Of a stretch of DNA of 6,688 nucleotides, positions 1 to 6,188 are shown in pieces. This DNA is from Atopobiaceae bacterium UBA5363 (lineage in GTDB: Bacteria > Actinomycetota > Coriobacteriia > Coriobacteriales > Atopobiaceae). Below the pieces are notes generated by a model. It was given only the letters and a program-made list of their open reading frames with translations, was not told where the DNA came from and did not search any database. Positions within the stretch are counted from its first letter, which is position 1. Each line of letters starts with the position of its first letter. The stretch lies in assembly GCA_002407925.1 (NCBI GenBank), contig DHPN01000035.1, forward strand, positions 1 to 6,688. The letters run 5' to 3'. The translations under genes were made by a program, and so were the position numbers.

Positions 1-782
1 AGGGGGGCATCCTTGCGAATCGTGGCGACCTTGCGAGACAGGAGCGCGTCATCCACGTGAGCCCGGAGGCTCTCCCCCATCTTGCCCTTGACTTCTGCAG
101 CGTGGGCGATAACCCCATCGAGGCTGCCGTAGCGCACGATCAGGGCACTGGCCTTCTTGGGACCGATGCCGGGGACGCCAGGGATGTTGTCCGAGCTGTC
201 GCCTTTGAGGCCATAGAAGTCTGGTACCAGCTGGGGCGTGACGCCGTGGTAGAGGTCCTCGACTGACTCCGGCGTCATGATTGCGACGTCAGAGAGGCCC
301 TTCTTGGTGCCGACAATCTTCACGTGCTCGGTCGAGAGCTGGTACATGTCGCGATCCCCGGTTATGAGGTACATCTCGTAGCCGGCATCCTCACCGCACC
401 TTGCAAGGGTTCCGAGGATGTCATCTCCCTCCCAGCCCTCAAGCTCCACCACAGGCACATCCATTGAATGCAGCAGCTCTTTCACGCGGGGGAACTGCGC
501 ATGCAGCGCCGGATCCATCGGCGGGCGCTGGGCCTTGTACTGCGGCAACATCTCCATACGCACGCGTGGCTTGCCCTTGTCAAAGGCGCAGATCACGCCG
601 TCGGGATGGAAGGTCTCGATCATCTTGATGAACATCGAGACAAAGCCGAATATCGCATTGGTCGGCGTGCCGTCGGGAGCGGTCATCGTCGGGGGGATCG
701 CATGGAAGGCGCGATGCATCAGCGAATTGCCATCGATGACGGCGATGGTGCGGCGCGCAGGGTCAGCTGAGGTTTCTGCCAT
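1..782 (-). CDS. polA: DNA polymerase I, N-terminal 5'-3' exonuclease part (cut by window edge)
   Basis: This is the beginning of DNA polymerase I, which removes RNA primers and fills gaps during lagging-strand synthesis and excision repair in the cytoplasm. Only the first 260 codons are present; the gene continues past position 1. The visible part is the flap/5' nuclease domain. It shows VIDGNSLMHRAF (residues 15-26), AFDKG (66-70), EGWEGDDILGTLA (115-127) with acidic metal ligands E118, D120 and D121, TGDRDMYQL (141-149) with D143 and D145, and GLKGDSSDNIPGVPGIGPKK (191-210), which holds D195 and D198 and the helix-hairpin-helix. All the acidic metal ligands expected in this family are intact. 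The start ATG at 782-780 follows AGGAG at 796-792 with a 9-nt gap. It is divergent from glnN. Whether the proofreading domain is active, or the polymerase domain complete, cannot be seen here. Confidence 0.97.
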   Translation of the reverse strand, partial: MAETSADPARRTIAVIDGNSLMHRAFHAIPPTMTAPDGTPTNAIFGFVSMFIKMIETFHPDGVICAFDKGKPRVRMEMLPQYKAQRPPMDPALHAQFPRVKELLHSMDVPVVELEGWEGDDILGTLARCGEDAGYEMYLITGDRDMYQLSTEHVKIVGTKKGLSDVAIMTPESVEDLYHGVTPQLVPDFYGLKGDSSDNIPGVPGIGPKKASALIVRYGSLDGVIAHAAEVKGKMGESLRAHVDDALLSRKVATIRKDAP

Positions 783-819
783 AGCTATTCTCTCCTCTTG
801 CTTTAAGGTGTCCCCGCCC

Positions 820-825
820 ATTCTA
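820..825 (-). promoter_or_regulatory. Possible -10 element for polA
   Basis: On the minus strand this reads TAGAAT, five of six matches to the TATAAT consensus, about 37 nt before the polA start codon. That would give a short leader carrying the AGGAG ribosome site. No good -35 hexamer lies 16-18 nt further upstream, so the call is weak and rests on a single hexamer. Confidence 0.25.
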
Positions 826-995
826 GGGTGAGTCCGCTGCCGAAGCCACGTGAGTGGCCAATCTCTTTCGCAGCATCGTCGCCGCTTTTCCTTTCTGCGC
901 CGCCTTTACACATGCCAAGTCGCAAAGGAATTGCATTTTTCTCGATACCTCGTCTTCACCTCCCCGAAACATGTGACGTCTATCTTTTTCATAGG

Positions 996-1038
996 CTTCG
1001 CGTAGATGCGTGGCAGATACACGTATGCTATGGCGAAG
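996..1038 (+). ncRNA. Long imperfect stem-loop in the probable glnN leader
   Basis: The left arm at 996-1012 pairs with the right arm at 1020-1038 to give 17 base pairs. There are two single bulged G residues (1027 and 1032) on the 3' side and a 7-nt loop, GCAGATA. The outer six pairs (CTTCGC with GCGAAG) and the inner four (CGTG with CACG) are perfect Watson-Crick. Two pairs are G-U on the plus strand and would be A-C mismatches on the minus strand, so any RNA structure belongs to the glnN direction. The element ends about 46 nt before the ribosome site and has no T-tract, so it is not a simple terminator. It could instead be a leader structure affecting RNA stability or translation. The structure is seen in the sequence; the role is unknown. 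Confidence 0.5.
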
Positions 1039-1082
1039 GATAACTGCGGGGAGACGCGCCGACGTCTTCCGAGGAAGTCATC

Positions 1083-1090
1083 AGGGAGGG
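1083..1090 (+). promoter_or_regulatory. Ribosome binding site that fixes the glnN start
   Basis: AGGGAGGG ends 5 nt before the ATG at 1096. Two earlier in-frame ATGs, at 1006 and 1030, lie in or at the edge of the 996-1038 hairpin and have no purine-rich site at proper distance. This supports the 696-residue product over a 726-residue one. Confidence 0.85.
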
Positions 1091-1095
1091 TGCGA

Positions 1096-3186
1096 ATGAG
1101 CACGGATCGTGTGTCAAAGGAGTACGGCAGCTTAGTCTTCACCGACGCCGACATGCAGGAGCGACTACCCAAGCCTACATACAAGAAGCTCATGCAGGTC
1201 ATCAAGGATGGAGATCCCCTTGACCTCGACATCGCCAACGAGGTTGCTCATGCCATGAAGGATTGGGCACTTGAGCACGGGGCCACGCACTACACGCACT
1301 GGTTCCAGCCGTTGACGGGCATCACCTCAGAGAAGCACGACGGGTTTATCAACCCTCGCGGAGACGGGACAGTCCTGATGGCCTTCTCCGGCAAGGAGCT
1401 GGTCCAAGGCGAGCCCGACGCCTCGTCGTTTCCCTCGGGTGGCCTGCGTGCCACGTTCGAGGCGCGCGGCTACACCGTATGGGACCCGATGAGCCCGGCA
1501 TTCATCAAAGACGAGGTCCTGTGCATCCCAACGGCCTTCATCTCCTACACTGGCGAGGCACTCGACAAGAAGACACCGCTGCTGCGCTCTGAGGTGGCAC
1601 TGGAAAAGCAGGCCAAGCGTGTCTTGGCGCTCTTCGGCCACGAGCCCCATCGTGTCATCACCACCATCGGCCCGGAGCAGGAGTACTTCCTGATCAAAGA
1701 GGACGACTACGCCGCTAGGCCAGACCTTGTGCTGACGGGTCGCACGCTTTTTGGCTGCATGCCCGCCAAGGGGCAAGAGCTTGAGGAGCACTACTTCGGC
1801 GCAATACGGCCGACCGTCAACAACTTCATGAAGGAAGTTGACGATGAGCTGTGGAAACTGGCTGTCCCAGCGAAGACCAAGCACAACGAGGTCGCGCCGT
1901 CCCAGCATGAGCTCGCGCCGATTTTCGAGCAAGGCTCTCTCGCAATTGACGACAACTTGCTTACGATGGAGAAGTTGAAGCTGCTCGCTACCCATCACGG
2001 CCTTGCTTGCCTGCAGCATGAGAAGCCCTTCGAGTACGTCAATGGCTCGGGCAAGCATAACAACTGGTCCATCTCGGCTGACGGACAAAACCTCCTCGAG
2101 CCGGGGGACGAGCCGGAGGAGAACCTCCAGTTCCTGGTCTTTCTGTCGTTTTTGGTCGCCGCGGTCGATGAGCACGCCGACCTCCTGCGCGCAAGCGTTG
2201 CCTCGGCAGGCAATGATCACCGCTTGGGCGCCAACGAGGCGCCGCCTGCGATCGTGTCGGTGTTCCTTGGCGACGAGCTCTCCCCTGTCGTCGACGCGCT
2301 GACGCACGACACCTCGATCCACACGCCTGACAGGACGGAGATGGATCTTGGCGTTCCAGCCCTGCCGAACTTCTTCCGTGACAACACAGACCGCAACCGG
2401 ACGAGTCCCTTCGCCTTCACCGGCAACAAGTTCGAGTTCCGCATGTGCGGCAGCCAGCAGAACCTCTCTGACCCCAACGTCGTCTTGAACACCGCCGTCG
2501 CCGAGCAGTGCGACCGCTTTGCAAACGACCTTGAGCATGTGCCCGCTGACAAGTTCGTCGAGCATGCGCTTGCGTGGGTCAAGAAGAACTTCCGCGACCA
2601 CAAGCGCGTGATCTTCGAGGGCAACGGCTATTCCCCCGAGTGGGAGAAGGAGGCTGCCAAGCGCGGCCTGCCCAACCTCAAGACGACGCCTGATGCGCTG
2701 CCTTGTTTGATCAAGCAGACCAACATCGACCTCTTCTCCCGCTACGGCGTACTCAACGAGGCCGAGGTGCGTGCCCGCTACGTCGCTGCAGCCGAGCAGT
2801 ATGCCAAGCTCCTCAACATCGAGGCCAACACGATGGTTGCGATGGCTCACCGCATGTACCTGCCTGCGCTGACAACCTACAGCTCTGACCTCGCAGCCTC
2901 TGTAGCCGCGAAAGCCGAGATCGGCATCACTGCCACCTCTGAGAAGAAGACCGTACAGACGATCACCGACGGCATGGAGAAGATCTCAGCAGCCACCGAT
3001 GCCCTCGAGAAGAAAAACGCTGCAGCCCATGCAATCGAGGATCCAAGTGCGCAAGACGATGCCTATCGGGACACTGTCGTCCCGGCGATGGCTACTCTGC
3101 GCAGCGAGGTCGATGCCATGGAGGAAATCTGTAGCGAAGACTATTGGCCAGTGCCTTCTTACAACGCGATGCTCTTCTGGGTGTAA
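1096..3186 (+). CDS. glnN: Glutamine synthetase, class III (GlnN)
   Basis: This cytoplasmic enzyme makes glutamine from glutamate, ammonium and ATP, the central step of ammonium assimilation. The 696-residue product fits class III glutamine synthetases (roughly 700 residues) and is far longer than class I (about 450). Class III landmarks, in order, are an N-terminal GSIII domain with HYTHWFQPLTG (65-75) and KHD (80-82), then FPSGGLRATFEARGYT (112-127). The catalytic core follows with GPEQEYFL (192-199), KHNEVAPSQHE (262-272), NGSGKHNNWS (316-325), NEAPPAI (380-386) and SPFAFTGNKFEFRM (437-450). The tail has a helical, charged segment (about 600-680) and ends WPVPSYNAMLFWV. No core motif is missing. 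The start at 1096 is chosen for its AGGGAGGG site and because the 30 residues upstream are arginine-rich and unlike the family. It is a single-gene transcription unit, closed by a strong terminator. No amtB, glnB or glutamate synthase lies beside it. Confidence 0.97.
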   Translation: MSTDRVSKEYGSLVFTDADMQERLPKPTYKKLMQVIKDGDPLDLDIANEVAHAMKDWALEHGATHYTHWFQPLTGITSEKHDGFINPRGDGTVLMAFSGKELVQGEPDASSFPSGGLRATFEARGYTVWDPMSPAFIKDEVLCIPTAFISYTGEALDKKTPLLRSEVALEKQAKRVLALFGHEPHRVITTIGPEQEYFLIKEDDYAARPDLVLTGRTLFGCMPAKGQELEEHYFGAIRPTVNNFMKEVDDELWKLAVPAKTKHNEVAPSQHELAPIFEQGSLAIDDNLLTMEKLKLLATHHGLACLQHEKPFEYVNGSGKHNNWSISADGQNLLEPGDEPEENLQFLVFLSFLVAAVDEHADLLRASVASAGNDHRLGANEAPPAIVSVFLGDELSPVVDALTHDTSIHTPDRTEMDLGVPALPNFFRDNTDRNRTSPFAFTGNKFEFRMCGSQQNLSDPNVVLNTAVAEQCDRFANDLEHVPADKFVEHALAWVKKNFRDHKRVIFEGNGYSPEWEKEAAKRGLPNLKTTPDALPCLIKQTNIDLFSRYGVLNEAEVRARYVAAAEQYAKLLNIEANTMVAMAHRMYLPALTTYSSDLAASVAAKAEIGITATSEKKTVQTITDGMEKISAATDALEKKNAAAHAIEDPSAQDDAYRDTVVPAMATLRSEVDAMEEICSEDYWPVPSYNAMLFWV

Positions 3187-3208
3187 GGGCAGCTTCCAGC
3201 CTGCATGT

Positions 3209-3244
3209 AAACAAGGGGCGACTCAATGTCGTCCCTTGTTTTTT
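3209..3244 (+). terminator. Rho-independent terminator of glnN
   Basis: AAACAAGGGGCGAC (3209-3222) pairs with GTCGTCCCTTGTTT (3228-3241) to make a 14-bp stem containing one G-U pair (3218 with 3232) around a 5-nt loop TCAAT. A run of six T (3239-3244) follows the right arm. It begins 22 nt after the glnN stop codon. This is the clearest regulatory signal in the window. Confidence 0.93.
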
Positions 3245-3252
3245 CTTCAAAT

Positions 3253-3284
3253 CCGATAAATACATCAACATTCACCGATAAATA
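3253..3284. repeat. Spaced 10-bp direct repeat CCGATAAATA upstream of the LTA-synthase-like gene
   Basis: CCGATAAATA occurs at 3253-3262 and again at 3275-3284, start to start 22 nt, or about two helical turns. It lies in an AT-rich pocket between the glnN terminator and the next gene, about 93 nt before that start codon. Same-face spacing would suit two protein protomers. Each copy also holds a GATAAA that resembles a -10 element, but neither has a good -35. The remaining bases up to 3376 contain an isolated AAAGGAG (3304-3310) with no start codon at proper distance, and no gene. The repeat is observed; an operator function is inferred. Confidence 0.45.
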
Positions 3285-3376
3285 TGTGGGCATCTTGTCT
3301 CAAAAGGAGCCTCGCAGCTGTCTTTCCGCTACTCTTAACCTATCTGCTGACTTTTTCTTCTCGGAAGATGTGATGT

Positions 3377-5527
3377 ATGCTTTCCATCGTCATTGTCATG
3401 GCGGCTGGACTCGTCGCCTGCTATATCTGCGCTGCGTGCGGAGTGGGGTCTCGTCGTGTGGTGCCCGCTAAGCCACCGATATCAAATTGGATCTGGAGTT
3501 TCTGCTTCTTTGCGCTGCTCATCTTCCTTGGTATCTATGATCGGCTTTCGCTTATCAACGCGATCTTTCCTCAGGAGCTTTGCTGCGCCGTTGCTCTCGG
3601 GATCGGCGCATACGTCTCTTTGAGAAACGCCCACATCCGGGCCAAGCTCGGCTCGCTGCACCGGCCACTGCCTCAGATACTCGAGTTCGGGCTTTTGCTC
3701 GTCGGTGCCTACCTCACCTTCATCGCCATAGAGCTTCCCTCCAATCCGTATATGACCGATTTTTATTGGGAGGGTCTGCGCCTTGAGGTTGTGATCATCT
3801 TCATCATGATGCTCGCGCTTCACTTCTTGTTCCAGCGCTCGGGAGTCGGCGCAGCCATAGCTGCACTTGCCTTTGAGATCGCAGGCATCGCTGAGTACTT
3901 TGTCGTGACCTTCCGCGATGCACCCATCATGGCAAGCGACGTGCTCGCACTCGGCACAGCCGCGGCGGTGGGAGGCGGCTACACCTATATCCTCAACGGC
4001 AGCGTGCTGCTGTCGCTGGCCTTACTCGCCGCCACTGTTTTGCTGCTGTCCCTCACCCCTCTGGTCACCAAGGGAGGACACCGAGCGCGCTGCGTCGTCG
4101 TGAACCTCGTTGTCGGCGCGGCCATCATCGCAGGGTCCGTTGTGGGCTTTAAGTACGTGAGCTTTGCCAATGACCTCGGCATCTGGTACAACGCCTGGAT
4201 CCCCCTCGACAGCTATTGGCGCGAGGGCTTCGTAAGCTCCTTTCTCACACAGGTGCAGTCCTTCAGCCCCAAAGAGCCCGAAGACTACTCCAACGAAAAG
4301 GCAAAGGACCTGCTGAGCTCCTATGCCGCGACCTATGACGCCACCCTCGGCTCCACCGAGGAGAGAAAGGCCGCAGAGACCCAGTACAACGAGATCAAGC
4401 CCACGGTTGTCTTCGTCATGAATGAGTCATTTTCCGACCTGTCGATCTATGACGACCTGGCAGGCAGCTACACGGGGCCGAACTGGTTTAATTCCTTTGA
4501 CGGGGCACTCTCGAAGGGTACCTTGTATGTCTCACCGTTCGGCGGCGGCACCTGCAACTCAGAGTGGGAGTTCCTGACCGGCTGCTCTATGGCCTACATG
4601 GGCTCAGGCGTCTATCCCTACATGGTCTACGACATGACCGGCGTCGAAAATCTCGCTGCCGATCTCAAACAGGAAGGCTATGACACGCTTGCGATGCACC
4701 CGAACCTCGCCACCAACTGGTATCGCAACGTCGTGTACCCGACGTTTGGCTTCGACACCTTTCTTGACATCTCAGACTTCACAGGAGCCTCCAAACTGCG
4801 CAACATGGTCACCGACGAAGCAACCTACGACAAGATCTACGAAGAGCTCACCTCCACCGATGACTCCCAGTTCATCCTTGATGTTACGATGCAAAACCAC
4901 GGCGGCTATGACACGGGAGCTCTACCCGCCTCGATGATGAAGGACTACGACGTCGACGGCTATGACAACAGTGAGCTCAATGAGTACCTCGCCCTCATCG
5001 ACGAGTCGGATCGCGCCCTCGAGAGCTTCGTCGAGGAGCTCTCGACGCTTGATAAGCCTGTGGTCCTTGTCTTCTTCGGCGACCACCAGCCATCGATTGC
5101 GTCGTTTTACAACGACTGGCTCACGCCTGACGACAACGGCCTTGTACACCAGGAGCGCGCTCATACGACGAGCTATATGATCTACGCCAACTACGACGTG
5201 GCCGGTGCTACGACAGGCAACGTAGAGATAAGCAGCACCAATTATCTCGCTGCGGACTTGGCACAGCTCATCGGCATGCCCCTGACAGACTATCAGAAGG
5301 CCGAGCTCGTGATGCAAACGACTGATGTACCTGCCATAAACGCGCTTGGTTATCAAGACGCCAATGGTACCTGGCATGATATTTCAGAGACCAGCAGTTC
5401 CTCTAGTGGAGCTGCTAAGCTTGCCTCTGATCTTCAAATATTACAGTACCACCAGCTCTTCTCAGATGGTATCCACTATCAAACAGGCGCAGGCTACTCA
5501 GGAACCGTATGGGGAAGGCTCGATTAG
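3377..5527 (+). CDS. LTA synthase family protein (LtaS/MdoB-type phosphoglycerol transferase)
   Basis: This membrane enzyme is of the alkaline-phosphatase/sulfatase superfamily. Relatives transfer glycerol phosphate from phosphatidylglycerol to build lipoteichoic acid or decorate glycans outside the cell. Eight hydrophobic helices are visible (about 2-20, 37-55, 63-82, 101-120, 135-153, 156-178, 206-229, 238-258). Arg/Lys-rich loops after helices 1, 3, 5 and 7 predict an outside N-terminus and put the C-terminal domain (about 260-716) outside. Catalytic residues by analogy with S. aureus LtaS are E350 in VMNESFSD and the nucleophile T392 in GGGTCNSEWEFLTG. The substrate-site set is H441, W448 and R450, with the same spacing as H347/W354/R356. 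The last residues are H508 in MQNHGGY and D569-H570 in FFGDHQPS. At 716 residues it exceeds S. aureus LtaS (646, five helices), so the exact product is uncertain. An in-frame TGA at 3371 rules out a start further upstream. GGAAG at 3363-3367 is a modest ribosome site. Confidence 0.93.
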   Translation: MLSIVIVMAAGLVACYICAACGVGSRRVVPAKPPISNWIWSFCFFALLIFLGIYDRLSLINAIFPQELCCAVALGIGAYVSLRNAHIRAKLGSLHRPLPQILEFGLLLVGAYLTFIAIELPSNPYMTDFYWEGLRLEVVIIFIMMLALHFLFQRSGVGAAIAALAFEIAGIAEYFVVTFRDAPIMASDVLALGTAAAVGGGYTYILNGSVLLSLALLAATVLLLSLTPLVTKGGHRARCVVVNLVVGAAIIAGSVVGFKYVSFANDLGIWYNAWIPLDSYWREGFVSSFLTQVQSFSPKEPEDYSNEKAKDLLSSYAATYDATLGSTEERKAAETQYNEIKPTVVFVMNESFSDLSIYDDLAGSYTGPNWFNSFDGALSKGTLYVSPFGGGTCNSEWEFLTGCSMAYMGSGVYPYMVYDMTGVENLAADLKQEGYDTLAMHPNLATNWYRNVVYPTFGFDTFLDISDFTGASKLRNMVTDEATYDKIYEELTSTDDSQFILDVTMQNHGGYDTGALPASMMKDYDVDGYDNSELNEYLALIDESDRALESFVEELSTLDKPVVLVFFGDHQPSIASFYNDWLTPDDNGLVHQERAHTTSYMIYANYDVAGATTGNVEISSTNYLAADLAQLIGMPLTDYQKAELVMQTTDVPAINALGYQDANGTWHDISETSSSSSGAAKLASDLQILQYHQLFSDGIHYQTGAGYSGTVWGRLD

Positions 5528-5541
5528 ACAGAAATCGTACA

Positions 5542-6060
5542 CTACATCTTTATGCCGCGTGCGATCTCTGAGACGCCATTGATCACCAAGAAAATGCCCG
5601 CGATAGCACCAGCGATGCTGACCATAGTAAAAGGCGAGCCAATGATAATGATGCCACCTATTATAACGATAACGGAAAGGATCATCTGGGCAACTGCACC
5701 AGACATGCCAGCAGCGCGACTCATATTAGAAACCATAAGCATATGGAATCCCTCAATCGCCACAAAGATGCCAATGAGAACAAAGATCCATGCCACAAAA
5801 AAAGCCGGTTGCATCGCGAGAAACAAGCCGAACACGAGAGCCACGATACCAATATAAAGGTCTGCCGATGAGCCAATCGGATTTTGATTGTGAAACGCAG
5901 ATGCAACCGCAAGCGCACCAGAAATGATGGCTATCCATCCTATCAGGCGCGTAAGCGCAACAGTTGCCCCACCTGGGTTGCCAAAAAACAAAAGGCCCAT
6001 CAGGATGGAGACAATACCTGCAAGCATGACTGAACTTTTGCTCTGCTTTATGTCTTGCAT
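5542..6060 (-). CDS. HdeD/DUF308 family six-helix membrane protein
   Basis: The 172-residue product is almost entirely hydrophobic, with about six membrane helices (10-27, 33-56, 67-84, 88-108, 122-141, 146-164) and short polar loops. It matches the DUF308/HdeD family, named for an acid-resistance membrane protein of E. coli whose mechanism is unresolved. It is built from three helix pairs in the same register: G15-G22-P29-G41-G48, G71-G78-P85-G97-G104, and S129-G136-P143-G155-G162, with spacings 7-7-12-7 each time. The start ATG at 6060-6058 follows AAGGAGG with a 6-nt gap, a very strong ribosome site. It is divergent from the phospholipase-like gene and convergent with the LTA-synthase-like gene. 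The gene is clearly AT-richer than its neighbours (hand counts: 25/60 GC at 5641-5700 and 28/60 at 5701-5760). The family is secure; a stress role here is only inferred. Confidence 0.9.
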   Translation of the reverse strand: MQDIKQSKSSVMLAGIVSILMGLLFFGNPGGATVALTRLIGWIAIISGALAVASAFHNQNPIGSSADLYIGIVALVFGLFLAMQPAFFVAWIFVLIGIFVAIEGFHMLMVSNMSRAAGMSGAVAQMILSVIVIIGGIIIIGSPFTMVSIAGAIAGIFLVINGVSEIARGIKM

Positions 6061-6188
6061 GAGAGCCCTCCTTCAATAAAAGTCCTTCAAACTGCCTTCA
6101 GGATACCCAACCAAGCGACAACTCAATGCCTCAGTAAGCTACCATAGAGATCTGTGGGCACATTCGGTGACCCAGAAAGGGATGAGCA
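6061..6188. promoter_or_regulatory. Divergent intergenic region of the HdeD-like and phospholipase-like genes
   Basis: These 128 nt separate two divergent genes and must hold both promoters. Seen are the AAGGAGG site for the minus-strand gene (6073-6067) and AAAGGGA (6176-6182), 6 nt before the plus-strand ATG. There is also an imperfect 16-bp palindrome at 6142-6157 (CCATAGAGATCTGTGG, 12 of 16 positions symmetric). TACCAT at 6140-6145 is a weak -10 candidate for the plus-strand gene and overlaps the palindrome. TTGAGT and TATCCT on the minus strand resemble a promoter but are only 15 nt apart. No terminator is present. Confidence 0.4.

Larger units (their letters stand above)
783..1095. other. 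Divergent intergenic region between polA and glnN
   Basis: This 313-nt gap carries the control signals for two divergent genes. No believable protein is encoded: the open frames crossing it lack ribosome sites and family resemblance. Visible elements are the polA ribosome site, a TAGAAT hexamer, a small 5-bp hairpin with a GTGA (GNRA-type) loop at 845-858, a long imperfect hairpin at 996-1038, and the glnN ribosome site. No convincing sigma-70 promoter was found for glnN. TTTACA at 905-910 is close to a -35 consensus but has no matching -10 at normal distance. No TGTNAN7TNACA (GlnR/TnrA-type) box was found. Confidence 0.7.

Noticed and set aside
401..831. Several plus-strand frames opposite polA
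   Set aside because: They overlap the conserved exonuclease motifs on the other strand and have low-complexity, Arg/Ser-rich translations.
972..988. TGTGA at 972 as half of a GlnR/TnrA box
   Set aside because: The second half-site TNACA is absent at the required spacing.
1006..1095. Longer glnN start at the ATG at 1006
   Set aside because: No ribosome site, start codon buried in the hairpin, extension unlike the family; the ATG at 1096 has AGGGAGGG before it.
906..1238. Minus-strand frame of 110 codons across the intergenic region into glnN
   Set aside because: It overlaps the ribosome site and the conserved N-terminus of glnN and shows no recognisable protein.
1327..2850. A 507-codon open frame on the minus strand opposite glnN
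   Set aside because: It is a shadow of GC-rich codons in glnN: valine/leucine/arginine-rich, with no domain resemblance, lying wholly inside a gene with every family motif.
3226..3471. An 81-codon frame between glnN and the next gene
   Set aside because: Its start lies inside the terminator stem and it overlaps the beginning of the LTA-synthase-like gene; no ribosome site or family match.
4922..5377. A 151-codon minus-strand frame inside the LTA-synthase-like gene
   Set aside because: Same shadow effect; the plus frame carries the catalytic residues H508 and D569-H570 in this region or beside it.
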